NCBI RefSeq assembly: GCF_000695795.1
Contig: NZ_JNCA01000016.1
Coordinates: forward strand, 203,394-267,393
Length of the DNA stretch: 64,000 bases
Reading direction: 5' to 3'
Source: Flavobacterium seoulense
GTDB taxonomy: Bacteria > Bacteroidota > Bacteroidia > Flavobacteriales > Flavobacteriaceae
Part shown: positions 15,771 through 25,301 of the stretch, piece after piece
Position numbering within the stretch: the first letter of the stretch is position 1
Layout: every line of letters begins with the position of its first letter
The notes under the pieces: model-generated
What the model saw: only the letters and a program-made list of their open reading frames with translations
Database searches by the model: none
What the model was told of the DNA's origin: nothing
Translations under genes and position numbers: made by a program

Positions 15771-17513
15771 TTAAGAAAGCTGTTTCTCTAAATCAGAAAT
15801 AATCAGTACTGCTTTTTCATAATCTTTCTGGATTGTAGCACTTGATGCTGGTGCATATCTTGCAATTTCACAGTTTTCTGTTAATGCAATAAACTCATTT
15901 ACCGAATCCGGATTAGCATTTTTAGACAACAAAATTTCCTTAATATTGTCCTTACTCATTTCGGAAGTTTCAATATGCAGCTTCGCTTTCAGGAAATTAT
16001 GCATCGCTTTTTCGAGAGCCACATAAAACGGTTCTTTGTTATTGATTTGCTTTTTAGCTTCTGATAAATATTTCTTAGCCAAACGATTATTTCTCTTAAT
16101 TCGGTTACCTACAATATCTCCATCAATCGCTTCTTTTTTCTTCTTAGCCAAAATAATAATTGGCACTAATCCAAAAGGAATTAACAACAAACTGTAGAAC
16201 AAATTAGATCCAAAGAAATCTTTAGGAGCAATAGGCTCTAAATTCGTTTTTAATTTAATATACTTGAATTGTTCATTAACTGCAATCTTGTTTTTATCTG
16301 CATTTGTATCACTAGCTACAGTTGGTGTTGGACCATCAAGCATTTTAATGATAATTTCATCTGAAGTTATAGTTTTATATCTTCCTGAACTCAAATCAAA
16401 ATAAGAAAATCGCATAGTTTTTATAGGATAATCACCTTTGTACTGTGGGATAATTGTATAACTATCCGATATTTTTCCTGCCATTCCTGAAAGCGGCGTA
16501 TTCACTTGTTCGTTATGAACAGGATCATACATTTCCAGAGCATTAGGAACAACTGGCTTTGGCAAAGTAAATAATTTCAAATTCCCTTTTCCGGCTACAC
16601 TCACCACTAAATCCAGACTTTCACCATTTTTTAGCGAAGTTTTACTTGGAGTCACTTTAAAATCAAAAGTACCTACAGCTCCTGAAAAATCATCTGGTTT
16701 TCCTGCTTCCGGCAATGCTTTTACCGAAATTGTTTTGGCTCCGGCCGAAACCCTTTTATGATCATCTTTGATTAACATTTGTCCAAAAACATTTCTACGA
16801 TTCGTAGGCAATTGCACATCAATATCTAATGAAAGCGGTTCAATGGTTAATTTCCCTGATTTTTGAGGATAAAGCACAACTTTTTTAAGAACAATATAAC
16901 GGTAATTTTGTCCTTTAAACATTCCTTCTTCTACAACAAACTGCTTGATATCAATATTCTGACTCCAGAAATCATTGTACTTCGGCTTATTAACTTCGGT
17001 TGAATTTGTGATTCCAATATTGTTGAAATACAACTTATACACCACCGTAATAGGTTCGTTGAGATAAGGATTTGTTTTCGAAATATCAGCTACTAAATAC
17101 AAATTCCCATCTACTGAAACACTAATATCATTAGGATCTTTAGGCTGTTCGATAGCATTAGTCACATTGACTTTTACGGGCGAAGTTTTATACACCTGCC
17201 CATTATATTCTATCGTGGCCTGCTTGATTACTATACTTCCTTTATGAAGTGGCGCTAAATAATAAGAATAGATTTTTTCAAACGAACTTTTTCCATTCAC
17301 CCAGGATTGACTAACTTGTTGATTAGGTCCTCCAATAATTCTAAATCCTTCAAAAGAAGGTTCATTAAAATTATCCCCATCAATATTCATAACAAAATCC
17401 ACACGAAGTCTTTCGTTTAAACCCAGTGTGCTTTTACTTACTTTAGCCTCAAATTGTACCTGAGCCCAAAGTCCCTGAAAACTTAGCAATAATACTACTA
17501 AATATCTTTTCAT
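15771..17513 (-). CDS. batD: BatD oxygen-tolerance protein
   Basis: 580 residues. A signal peptide (cleavage after LWA-Q) is followed by several immunoglobulin-like beta domains, including FEGFRIIGGPNQQVSQSWVN, which is typical of the BatD family (PF13584). A single transmembrane helix lies near residues 435-455 and a cytosolic helical tail ends the protein. The extracytoplasmic part is predicted to face the periplasm and cooperate with the VWA proteins BatA and BatB. It is 18 bp from batE. Confidence 0.92.
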   Translation of the reverse strand: MKRYLVVLLLSFQGLWAQVQFEAKVSKSTLGLNERLRVDFVMNIDGDNFNEPSFEGFRIIGGPNQQVSQSWVNGKSSFEKIYSYYLAPLHKGSIVIKQATIEYNGQVYKTSPVKVNVTNAIEQPKDPNDISVSVDGNLYLVADISKTNPYLNEPITVVYKLYFNNIGITNSTEVNKPKYNDFWSQNIDIKQFVVEEGMFKGQNYRYIVLKKVVLYPQKSGKLTIEPLSLDIDVQLPTNRRNVFGQMLIKDDHKRVSAGAKTISVKALPEAGKPDDFSGAVGTFDFKVTPSKTSLKNGESLDLVVSVAGKGNLKLFTLPKPVVPNALEMYDPVHNEQVNTPLSGMAGKISDSYTIIPQYKGDYPIKTMRFSYFDLSSGRYKTITSDEIIIKMLDGPTPTVASDTNADKNKIAVNEQFKYIKLKTNLEPIAPKDFFGSNLFYSLLLIPFGLVPIIILAKKKKEAIDGDIVGNRIKRNNRLAKKYLSEAKKQINNKEPFYVALEKAMHNFLKAKLHIETSEMSKDNIKEILLSKNANPDSVNEFIALTENCEIARYAPASSATIQKDYEKAVLIISDLEKQLS

Positions 17514-17551
17514 TTTTTTATGCTGTCCTTATCTTTTATCATTATTAGGTA

Positions 17552-18337
17552 CTACCAGTCTTTCTCTGTTTGAACAGGTTTTCCTTTTGCTTTTTTAGCA
17601 TTTACTTTATCCTGAATTTTCTTCTCTTCATTGTTAACGGCATCTAAAAGATTTTGCAAACGGTCTTTAGAAATTCCGCCCGGCTGTGGCTGTGGCGGCT
17701 GATTTTGGTCTTTTTTATCCTTGCCGTCTTTCTTATCCTGATCGCCGTCTTTTTTCTTATCGTTTTTATCCTTGTCCTTGTCGTCTTTCTTGTCTTTGTC
17801 CTGATCCTTTTTATCCTGATCTTTCTTGTCTTTATCCTTGTCCTTATCTTTATTTTTATCGTTTTTATCCTTATTGTCTTTAGGCGGATTTTCCTTTAAC
17901 ATCTTTTTTGCTAATGCAAAATTATATCTCGTTTCTTCGTCAGTAGGATTATTTCTTAACGCATTTTTATACGCTTCTACCGCCTGAGTATAATCTTTCT
18001 CTTTCATGAACACATTACCTAAATTGTGATAAGCTTTGTGTTTTTGAGTTCTGGATCTTGCATTTTTTAATGCTTTTGCATAAGCATATTTAGCTTCCGA
18101 AGCCTGATTTTGTTTATAAATAGCGTTTCCTAAATTATAAGGCGAAACAGAACGATTTGGGAATTTTGAATTGGATATTCTATAATCTGCTTCTGCTTCT
18201 GCAAAATTACTTTGTTTGTATTCATCATTCGCTTTAGGCAAAGTCTTGTCTTTTTCCTGTGCCCATGTTCCTCCTAAACCAAAAATCAGGAGTGCAAAAA
18301 AAGTAAATTCGTATTTGATACAATTTTTCATTTTCAT
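17552..18337 (-). CDS. batC: BatC: TPR protein with Lys/Asp-rich tail
   Basis: 261 residues. A signal peptide (cleavage after TWA-Q) is followed by three or so TPR repeats (residues 35-145, e.g. AYHNLGNVFMKEKDYTQAVEAYKNAL). Residues about 153-215 are an extreme low-complexity tract of K, D, N and Q, then PPQPQPGGISKDRLQNLLDAVNNEE. In the Bat family BatC is a periplasmic scaffold. The repetitive tract is encoded by near-repeats of GATAAGGAC-like codons and is a candidate for length variation between strains. Confidence 0.9.
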   Translation of the reverse strand: MKMKNCIKYEFTFFALLIFGLGGTWAQEKDKTLPKANDEYKQSNFAEAEADYRISNSKFPNRSVSPYNLGNAIYKQNQASEAKYAYAKALKNARSRTQKHKAYHNLGNVFMKEKDYTQAVEAYKNALRNNPTDEETRYNFALAKKMLKENPPKDNKDKNDKNKDKDKDKDKKDQDKKDQDKDKKDDKDKDKNDKKKDGDQDKKDGKDKKDQNQPPQPQPGGISKDRLQNLLDAVNNEEKKIQDKVNAKKAKGKPVQTEKDW

Positions 18338-18382
18338 TTTTTTATGTTCTTCCTTTTTAGCTTTCGCTAAGAGGAATTGACA

Positions 18383-19417
18383 TTATTTTTCGTCGTTAAA
18401 TAAATTTAACTTCTTCACCCAATTCGTTTTCTTTTCCAAAAGAAATACATCCATAAATAAAAGCACAAAAGCAAATCCTAAAAACCATTGAAATTGCGAT
18501 TGGAAATCGGCCATTTGAGTCGATTCGAATTCTGTTTTTTGGATATTATCTAATGTTTTCTTGATGTATTCTACAACTTCTTTTGTATTATTTCCGCTTA
18601 CATAACCTCCTTTAGTCGCTTTAGCAATCGCTTCTAAATCGGGTTGATTCAATTTTGTAACTACTACTTCGTCATTTCGGTCTCTTTGGTAACCCTGAAC
18701 AACACCATTTATTTTTAACGGAATCGTTCCTCCTTTTTCAGTTCCAATTCCTACCGTAATAATGCGCATTCCCTGCTTATTGGCTTCTTCTGCCGCCGCT
18801 TGAGCACCTTCAGAATGATCTTCTCCATCCGAAAGAAGAATCAACAACTTAGACGTCTTACTTTTTTCATCAAAATAAGTAGCTGATAATTTTATAGCTT
18901 CATCTAATGATGTTCCCTGCGAAGAAATAATATCAGTATTCATGCTTTGTAAAAACATTTTTGCCACACTGTAATCTGTCGTAATAGGTAAAACCGGGAA
19001 AGCACTTCCGGCATAAGCTACAATTCCTATTCTGTCGTTTCCTAATTGATTAATAATTTGAGAAACAACCTGTTTACTTTTCTCTAATCGATTTGGCGCT
19101 ACATCTTCGGCAAGCATACTTTTAGAAACGTCCATTGCAAAAACAATATCAATTCCTTCTCTTTTTACCGTTTCTAATTTGGTTCCAATTTTAGGATTTA
19201 CTAATCCAATAATTAATCCCAATAAACCTAGCAAAACAACAACCAATTTGAATACCGGCTTGAAAACAGAACGCTCAGGACTTAGTCTTTTTACGCTGTC
19301 TAAATCACCAAATTCCTTTTGTTTTTTCCTTTTCCAATACATATTCATAAGGAAAAGCAACACTACAACAGGTAGTATAAAAAGTAAGTATAAATATTTT
19401 TTTTCGTCTAATTCCAT
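18383..19417 (-). CDS. batB: BatB: VWA-domain membrane protein
   Basis: 344 residues: an N-terminal helix (5-25), a second helix (54-72), a von Willebrand A domain and a C-terminal helix (about 308-325). The MIDAS motif is intact: DVSKSMLAED (DxSxS) and the Asp of LLSDGEDHSEG. The protein is anchored in the inner membrane with the VWA domain outside the hydrophobic segments. Partner of BatA. Confidence 0.92.
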   Translation of the reverse strand: MELDEKKYLYLLFILPVVVLLFLMNMYWKRKKQKEFGDLDSVKRLSPERSVFKPVFKLVVVLLGLLGLIIGLVNPKIGTKLETVKREGIDIVFAMDVSKSMLAEDVAPNRLEKSKQVVSQIINQLGNDRIGIVAYAGSAFPVLPITTDYSVAKMFLQSMNTDIISSQGTSLDEAIKLSATYFDEKSKTSKLLILLSDGEDHSEGAQAAAEEANKQGMRIITVGIGTEKGGTIPLKINGVVQGYQRDRNDEVVVTKLNQPDLEAIAKATKGGYVSGNNTKEVVEYIKKTLDNIQKTEFESTQMADFQSQFQWFLGFAFVLLFMDVFLLEKKTNWVKKLNLFNDEK

Positions 19418-19419
19418 AA

Positions 19420-19498
19420 AATTTTAAATTCCAATTTAGAAATTCCAAATTCCAAATATTTATTCCAACTATTGGAATTTGGAATTTTTAAAATTTGA
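19420..19498. repeat. Intergenic inverted repeat of AAATTCCA words
   Basis: The left part (19426-19466) repeats AAATTCCAA three times at 8-16 bp steps. The right part (19473-19498) reads TTGGAATTTGGAATTTTTAAAATTT. It fills the batA-batB gap, the only sizeable gap between the bat genes proper. Confidence 0.75.
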
Positions 19499-19517
19499 TT
19501 TTTTTGTTTTTGCAAAA

Positions 19518-20519
19518 TCAAATAAAGCTTCTATAAACTGTGTTTCTTAAACCTATTTCTACAAGTAATAAAAATCCAGCCAGTAAAACAAAAGGTCTGT
19601 ATTTCTCGTCATAATCATAGAATTTTAATTCCTCAATTTCAGTCGTTTCCAGCTTGTTGATTTCTCCATAAATCTCAGCCAGTTTATCATTGCTTGTTGC
19701 TCTAAAATATTTTCCATCGGTTTTTTTAGCAATGCTTTTCATCAGTCGCTCATCGATTTCTACTTTCATCATTTGGAATAAAAACTGTCCGCTTGGACTT
19801 ATGGCATACGGAAACTCTGCCATTCCATTTGTTCCAATTCCGATAGTATAGACTTTGATTCCGTACTGTTTAGCGATATCGGCTGCTGTTTCTGGTTCGA
19901 TAAATCCTGCATTATTAACACCATCAGTCAATAAAATAATAACTTTACTTTTAGCCTTACTGTCTTTCAAACGGTTTACGGCTGTCGCCAATCCCATCCC
20001 AATTCCGGTTCCGTCTTGTAAAACATTATCGTATTTTATACTCGCAATGGCTTCTTCTATAATCGCTTTATCACTTGTTACAGGAGTTTTAGTATAAGCC
20101 TCAGAAGCATAAACGACTAATCCTATTCGGTCATTAGGTCTTCCTTCGACAAAATCAGTGGCTACTCTTTTTAAAGCTTCCATTCGGTTAGGCTTTAAAT
20201 CTTTGGCAAGCATACTTCCCGAAACGTCTACTGCCATAACAATATCAATTCCTTTAGTAGTCTTGGTTTTATTACTAATGTCAACCGTTCTTGGTCTAGC
20301 CATAGCAATAATTAAAGAACTCAAAGCGATAATTCGAAGTACACTTAAATACGGTTTTAATTTTGCCCAAAATGATGGTGCTGATTTAAAACCTTTTATC
20401 GAACTTATTTTTAAGGTTGCCGACTGCTGGTTTTTCTTTAAAACCAACCAAAAAATGGCAATCGGAATTAAAAGAAACAACCAAAAAAACTCTGGATTTA
20501 AAAAAGTTATTTTTGCCAT
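19518..20519 (-). CDS. batA: BatA: VWA-domain membrane protein
   Basis: 333 residues with the same layout as BatB: helices at 11-26 and 58-75, a VWA domain with MIDAS DVSGSMLAKD and ILLTDGVNN, and a C-terminal helix near 308-326. The ATG overlaps the stop of the upstream gene by one base (TAATG), implying translational coupling. Metal-dependent ligand binding is expected from the intact MIDAS. Confidence 0.93.
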   Translation of the reverse strand: MAKITFLNPEFFWLFLLIPIAIFWLVLKKNQQSATLKISSIKGFKSAPSFWAKLKPYLSVLRIIALSSLIIAMARPRTVDISNKTKTTKGIDIVMAVDVSGSMLAKDLKPNRMEALKRVATDFVEGRPNDRIGLVVYASEAYTKTPVTSDKAIIEEAIASIKYDNVLQDGTGIGMGLATAVNRLKDSKAKSKVIILLTDGVNNAGFIEPETAADIAKQYGIKVYTIGIGTNGMAEFPYAISPSGQFLFQMMKVEIDERLMKSIAKKTDGKYFRATSNDKLAEIYGEINKLETTEIEELKFYDYDEKYRPFVLLAGFLLLVEIGLRNTVYRSFI

Positions 20520-22150
20520 TATCTACCTTCGTGTTTTAATTCGACTGAGCTTAACACTCTTTCTGAAATTTCATTTGCATACTTATCACCTTCCTGATGT
20601 AGAATCAATATTTGCTGTAATCCGCCTTCCTGAGCAAACAATAATACTTCGTAATACATTCTGTCTCTATCATTATTTTCAGGATTTACTCTTGTAAAAG
20701 TTCCATAAGCTTTTACGCCTGTAATTCCTTCTTTGGTCTCAAAATCTTCTTGCTTCACAATCATATTTTGTGCGCCTTGCGATTCTAAAGTTTGCAAATA
20801 AACTTCTACTGATTTTTTCAAATCAACTTGCGTTTCCTGCTTATATTTCAAAGTAGAAACCATCAAATAGAACTGATCGATCATACTTCCATAAACAAAA
20901 GACTGCATTTCTTTTACTAATGCTAATCCTTCTTTAGGTAATGATTTTGTCAAATCAGTACGTTTTAAAACCTTAGGCGTATTGATAATTACAGCAGGAT
21001 TTCCGTATTCACTTCTTACCCATTCTCCTTCTAATAATTCCATTGATGGATGACCAATAAGATTGTCTTTTACATAATCAAATCCTCTGGTTGCCATTAA
21101 ATAAAATGTGGTTGCCAACAATAAGAAAAGAACCGAAGCTACGCTTATAGTAATTCGATTGTTGCGTTTTTTCTTTAGTTGTAACGCAATTTGTTTTTGT
21201 CGCTGCGCTTCATTTAATAAAGTATCTTCTTCATTAATAACCTCAACCGGAATCGAATTATCTAAGGTTAAAATCGCTTTTTGAATTTTATTTCGATCTT
21301 CAGTAATTTCAAATTCTAAAGGTTTTGATTTGGCAAATTTTACTAAATCGGCTTGTTTTAAAACTCTTTCTAAATTTTCGATAGTTTCTGGTGTCAACAC
21401 CATTTTCTTTTTAACCGATGCAGCTCTTAAACCAGTAATTAATTCGGAAGTTGTGCTTTCCATCGCTGGAATTTCTATTGCTTCTTCAATATAATTTCGG
21501 GCAATATCAGTCAATTCACTGTAATATTCTTTGATTTCTCCTTTTTGCCAAAGTTCTTTTTTCTCTAAGTTGTTCAACAAACTTGTGGCTTTTTCGATAG
21601 GAGTTTTATAAACTTCTTCTTCGATTTTTTTCTTTTGTCTGTGTTTTAAGAACCAATAAATTCCGGCACCAATACCCAAAATTAGTAATACTGCTAAAAG
21701 ATATTTCCACCAATTTCCGATAGTATCCGGAGCTGGCTGAATATCTTTAATATCATACATTTTTTGTTTTAAAGTATCAACCTGAACATTAGTCACCTCA
21801 ACAGCAATTGAATCGGTTTGATACGGTTTATTGTTAATCAGAATCTTGATACTTGGAATCACATAACGCCCCGAATCAAATTGTGTTAATCCGTATTTTT
21901 TAATTAACTCATAACGGTCATTGTTTTTTACAGTATCAACAGGATAAGACTGGATTACTTCAAGAGCACCAATGTTTTTTAAATTTGGAAAAACAACTTT
22001 AGACAAAGTATCTACCGATGTTTTTAGAGTTAATTTAAACTCAGCTCCAATTTTGTTTTTTGTAGTATCGATACTTGTTTCTACTCTTTTTTGTTGCGCA
22101 AAAATTGTCGTAGAAAGCAGTAATAATAAGAAGAATATTAGTTTTTTCAT
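20519..22150 (-). CDS. Bat-operon membrane protein with DUF4381-like segment
   Basis: 543 residues. A signal peptide (cleavage near FAQ-Q, residue 19) leads into a beta-rich BatD-like N-terminus (20-145) and transmembrane helix 149-168. A helical cytosolic region (175-300) contains KEYYSELTDIARNYIEEAIEIPAMESTTSEL, which resembles DUF4381. A second helix (333-352) and an exported C-terminal alpha/beta domain follow. In other phyla DUF4381 is a separate short protein next to MoxR and DUF58; here it appears fused to extra N- and C-terminal domains. It lies between the DUF58 gene and batA. Confidence 0.85.
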   Translation of the reverse strand: MKKLIFFLLLLLSTTIFAQQKRVETSIDTTKNKIGAEFKLTLKTSVDTLSKVVFPNLKNIGALEVIQSYPVDTVKNNDRYELIKKYGLTQFDSGRYVIPSIKILINNKPYQTDSIAVEVTNVQVDTLKQKMYDIKDIQPAPDTIGNWWKYLLAVLLILGIGAGIYWFLKHRQKKKIEEEVYKTPIEKATSLLNNLEKKELWQKGEIKEYYSELTDIARNYIEEAIEIPAMESTTSELITGLRAASVKKKMVLTPETIENLERVLKQADLVKFAKSKPLEFEITEDRNKIQKAILTLDNSIPVEVINEEDTLLNEAQRQKQIALQLKKKRNNRITISVASVLFLLLATTFYLMATRGFDYVKDNLIGHPSMELLEGEWVRSEYGNPAVIINTPKVLKRTDLTKSLPKEGLALVKEMQSFVYGSMIDQFYLMVSTLKYKQETQVDLKKSVEVYLQTLESQGAQNMIVKQEDFETKEGITGVKAYGTFTRVNPENNDRDRMYYEVLLFAQEGGLQQILILHQEGDKYANEISERVLSSVELKHEGR

Positions 22151-22203
22151 GTTTTATGAATCCTATTTAAAATCTTAAATCGTTAATCATCAATCTAAAA
22201 TCT

Positions 22204-23067
22204 TTATCTCGATTTAAAATAGCCTAATAATTTGGTTACATAACTTTCGTCAACTCTTGTATTTACAATTCCTGAGCCAGATTTACTGAAAGTTTCTTTA
22301 AAATAATTCAATTGATCATGATAGTATTTTTCATAATTCATTCGAACAGCTTTAGAACCTGTATCTACTAATTGCATTTCTCCTGTTTCGGCATCCAGCA
22401 TAGGAACCATTCCCAGATTTGGCATTTTTTGTTCCCGAATATCATACACACGAATTCCGGTTACATCGTGTTTTTTAGCAGCGATTTTCAAAGTTTGCTC
22501 ATAATCATCCGACATAAAATCAGAAATAACAAAAACAATCGCTTTCTTTTTTTGAGTACTCGACAAAAATTTCAATGCCTGAGCAATATCAGTTTTATGG
22601 CTTTGTGGTTCAAATTCGATTAATTCACGAATAATTCGCAAAACGTGCGACCTTCCTTTTTTTGGCGGAATATACAATTCGATTTGGTCCGAAAATAAAA
22701 TCAATCCTATTTTATCATTATTTTGTGTAGCCGAAAAAGCCATCGTTGCAGCAATTTCTGTTACAATGTCTTTTTTAAATTGATTTTTAGAACCAAAACT
22801 TTCTGAGCCCGAAATATCAACCATTAACATCATGGTTAATTCTCGTTCTTCTTCAAAAACTTTTACGTGTGCCTCATTATAACGGGCGGTAACATTCCAG
22901 TCAATATTTCGAATATCATCTCCATATTGATATTGACGCACTTCACTAAAAGTCATTCCACGCCCTTTGAAAGAAGTATGATATTCCCCAGAGAAGATGT
23001 GATCACTCAATCTTCGGGTTTTGATTTCTATTTTTCGTACTTTTTTTAAAAGCTCTTTTGTATCCAT
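22204..23067 (-). CDS. DUF58-domain protein of the MoxR/Bat system
   Basis: 287 residues without signal peptide. The DUF58 signature SGEYHTSFKGRGMTFSEVRQY and YGDDIRNIDWNVTARYNEAHVKVFEEERE is complete, followed by a VWA-like fold with MVDISGSESFGS (DxSxS) and FVISDFMSDD. It is probably a cytosolic partner of the MoxR ATPase. Second gene of the operon, after a 99-bp gap that is a large inverted repeat. Confidence 0.93.
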   Translation of the reverse strand: MDTKELLKKVRKIEIKTRRLSDHIFSGEYHTSFKGRGMTFSEVRQYQYGDDIRNIDWNVTARYNEAHVKVFEEERELTMMLMVDISGSESFGSKNQFKKDIVTEIAATMAFSATQNNDKIGLILFSDQIELYIPPKKGRSHVLRIIRELIEFEPQSHKTDIAQALKFLSSTQKKKAIVFVISDFMSDDYEQTLKIAAKKHDVTGIRVYDIREQKMPNLGMVPMLDAETGEMQLVDTGSKAVRMNYEKYYHDQLNYFKETFSKSGSGIVNTRVDESYVTKLLGYFKSR

Positions 23068-23070
23068 TTT

Positions 23071-23166
23071 CCCCTCCTAACCTCCCCAAAGGGGAGGAAT
23101 TATTTGTCGATATACTTAGAAATTTCAACTCTCCAAAAGCCCCTCCTTTGGAGGGGTTGGGGAGGA
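23071..23166. repeat. Long inverted repeat, CCCCTCC/CCAAAGGGG family
   Basis: The left arm (23071-23098) is CCCCTCCTAACCTCCCCAAAGGGGAGG; the right arm (23131-23165) is CTCCAAAAGCCCCTCCTTTGGAGGGGTTGGGGAGG, roughly inverted. It spans the whole gap between moxR and the DUF58 gene, starting three bases outside one gene and abutting the other. Same family as 5800-5889. Confidence 0.82.
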
Positions 23167-24171
23167 TTAAGGTACTTCTACTTCGTTGATAATTTTATTG
23201 ATGATATCTACCGAAGTGATATTTTCTGCTTCGGCCTCATACGTTACTCCCACTCTATGACGCAATACATCATGAACAACAGCACGAACATCTTCAGGAA
23301 TTACATAACCACGACGTTTGATAAATGCATAACATTTAGCAGCATTTGCTAAATTGATACTTCCACGTGGCGAAGATCCAAAACTAATTAATGGTTTTAA
23401 ATCAGCTAATTTGTATTTCTCTGGGTAACGGGTAGCAAAAATAATATCAAGAATGTATTTCTCGATTTTTTCGTCCATATACACTTCACGAACGGCTTGT
23501 TGCGCACGTAAAATTTGTTCAATAGAAACCACCTGATTTACCTTGTCATAACTTCCGCTTAAGTTTTGACGAATTACCAATCGCTCTTCATCCATTTTAG
23601 GATAATCAATCACTGTTTTTAGCATAAAACGATCGACTTGTGCTTCTGGTAATTGATAAGTTCCTTCCTGCTCAATTGGGTTTTGTGTAGCCAAAACCAG
23701 GAAAGGTTTTTCTAATTTAAAAGTAGTATCCCCAATAGTAACCTGCTTTTCCTGCATGGCTTCTAATAATGCTGATTGCACCTTTGCCGGAGCACGGTTA
23801 ATCTCATCGGCTAGAACGAAATTAGCAAAAATAGGTCCTTTTTTTATCGAAAATTCATTTGCTTTAATGTTATAAATCATTGTCCCTATAACATCGGCAG
23901 GTAATAAATCTGGTGTAAACTGGATACGGCTAAAAGAACCATGAACTGCCTGAGAAAGCGTATTAATAGCTAATGTTTTTGCCAGTCCGGGAACACCTTC
24001 CAGTAAAATATGACCCTGCCCTAATAATCCAATCAATAATCGTTCAATCATGTGCTTTTGACCTACAATCACTTTATTCATTTCCATAGTAAGAAGGTCT
24101 ATAAAAGCACTTTCTCTTTCTATCTTTTCGTTGATTGCTCTAATGTCTAAAGTCGACGTATTCTCTTCCAT
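23167..24171 (-). CDS. moxR: MoxR-family AAA+ ATPase
   Basis: 334 residues. The Walker A motif is LEGVPGLAKT, Walker B is LADEINRAPAKVQ, sensor 1 is LATQNPIEQEGTY and the C-terminal lid includes SFGSSPRGSINLANAAK. MoxR ATPases act with VWA-domain proteins as chaperone-like maturation systems. This is the promoter-proximal gene of the eight-gene Bat operon running leftward to 15009. The start gives the normal family length. Confidence 0.95.
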   Translation of the reverse strand: MEENTSTLDIRAINEKIERESAFIDLLTMEMNKVIVGQKHMIERLLIGLLGQGHILLEGVPGLAKTLAINTLSQAVHGSFSRIQFTPDLLPADVIGTMIYNIKANEFSIKKGPIFANFVLADEINRAPAKVQSALLEAMQEKQVTIGDTTFKLEKPFLVLATQNPIEQEGTYQLPEAQVDRFMLKTVIDYPKMDEERLVIRQNLSGSYDKVNQVVSIEQILRAQQAVREVYMDEKIEKYILDIIFATRYPEKYKLADLKPLISFGSSPRGSINLANAAKCYAFIKRRGYVIPEDVRAVVHDVLRHRVGVTYEAEAENITSVDIINKIINEVEVP

Positions 24172-24541
24172 AAAATTATTTTTAATACCTTGAATTTAAT
24201 GCCTTAGTTTTAAGAGTGCAAATTGAATTTTTTTTTAACGGTAAGATGTTAAAAAATGGTTAAAACTTCTGCTGATAAAGCAATTTTAAGGTCGAATTAT
24301 GATACAATTTCCATAATTTTAAGAACTTTAAGAATTATACTTTCAAAAGCTGCTTACATAACGTTTTTTCTAAAAAAAGACACACTAAATAAGCGTCTAA
24401 TTCACACCAATTAAACACATTATGAATAACGAAAGTTTATTAAAAAAAGTACATTTCGAAAATTAGAAATCAGGGAAGTAAACTTTAAAATTTGATTTAC
24501 AAGAAGTTTTCACTTATTTTGATTAGACAACATAGAAAATC
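24172..24541. other. 370-bp AT-rich divergent gap
   Basis: Lies between the divergent moxR and SDR genes. It is strongly AT-rich, with no recognisable RNA, repeat or clear TAnnTTTG element; near-matches such as TTCAATTTG (minus strand, about 24220-24228) and TTATTTTG (about 24514-24521) are the best promoter candidates. A 14-codon ORF at 24422 is judged spurious. Confidence 0.5.
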
Positions 24542-25297
24542 ATGAACAAAACAGCATTAATAACAGGTGCAACCAGCGGAATAGGAAAAGCAACTGCTCA
24601 AATTTTAGCTCAAAACAACTACAATATTATTCTTTGCGGCCGACGTGAAAACCGGTTAAACGAACTCGAAAAAGAATTGAGCGTTTATACGAATGTTTGC
24701 AGTCTTCAATTTGATGTGAGAGATAAAAAAGCTGTTTTCGAAAAAATAAATTCCTTGCCCGAAGCTTTTTCTAAAATTGACATTTTAATCAATAATGCCG
24801 GAAACGCACATGGTTTTGAACCTATTCAGGATGGAGATCCAGACGATTGGGATGCGATGATTGATATTAATCTAAAAGGACTTTTATATGTTTCTAAAGC
24901 GATAATCCCTACAATGATAGCCCAAAAATCAGGACATATTATCAACATTGGTTCAACCGCTGCCAAAGAAGTTTATGCCAATGGAAATGTGTATTGCGCT
25001 ACAAAACATGCCGTTGACGCCATTAATCAAAGTATGCGAATCGATTTGAATCCGCATGGAATTCGTGTAGGTGCGATTCATCCCGGCATGGTCGAAACCG
25101 AATTTAGTCAGGTACGTTTTAAAGGTGATAACGAAAGAGCCGCCAATATTTACAAAGGTTTTACACCTTTAAAAGCCGAAGATGTTGCTGATATTATCCA
25201 CTTTGTAGTTTCGAGACCATATCATGTAAATATTGCCGATCTTGTGGTCATGTGTACCGCACAGGCAAATTTTTCGACAGTAAATAAATCAAGCTAA
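24542..25297 (+). CDS. Short-chain dehydrogenase/reductase, YdfG-like
   Basis: 251 residues. The NADP-binding TGATSGIGKA is at residues 8-17, INNAGNAHG follows, the catalytic serine lies in INIGSTAAKEVY and the tyrosine/lysine in YCATK. It resembles E. coli YdfG, which acts on 3-hydroxy acids and serine-like substrates, but the substrate here is not determined. The stop is only 4 bp from the next start, so the two genes form an operon. Confidence 0.9.
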   Translation: MNKTALITGATSGIGKATAQILAQNNYNIILCGRRENRLNELEKELSVYTNVCSLQFDVRDKKAVFEKINSLPEAFSKIDILINNAGNAHGFEPIQDGDPDDWDAMIDINLKGLLYVSKAIIPTMIAQKSGHIINIGSTAAKEVYANGNVYCATKHAVDAINQSMRIDLNPHGIRVGAIHPGMVETEFSQVRFKGDNERAANIYKGFTPLKAEDVADIIHFVVSRPYHVNIADLVVMCTAQANFSTVNKSS

Positions 25298-25301
25298 TTT
25301 C

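Noticed and set aside
17654..17899. Hydrophobic open frame on the plus strand
   Set aside because: It is the antisense shadow of the BatC Lys/Asp tract, which yields Val/Leu/Ile/Phe codons on the other strand.
24422..24466. 14-codon ORF (MNNESLLKKVHFEN) in the moxR/SDR gap
   Set aside because: Too short, no clear promoter or regulatory hairpin, and no run of diagnostic codons for a leader peptide.
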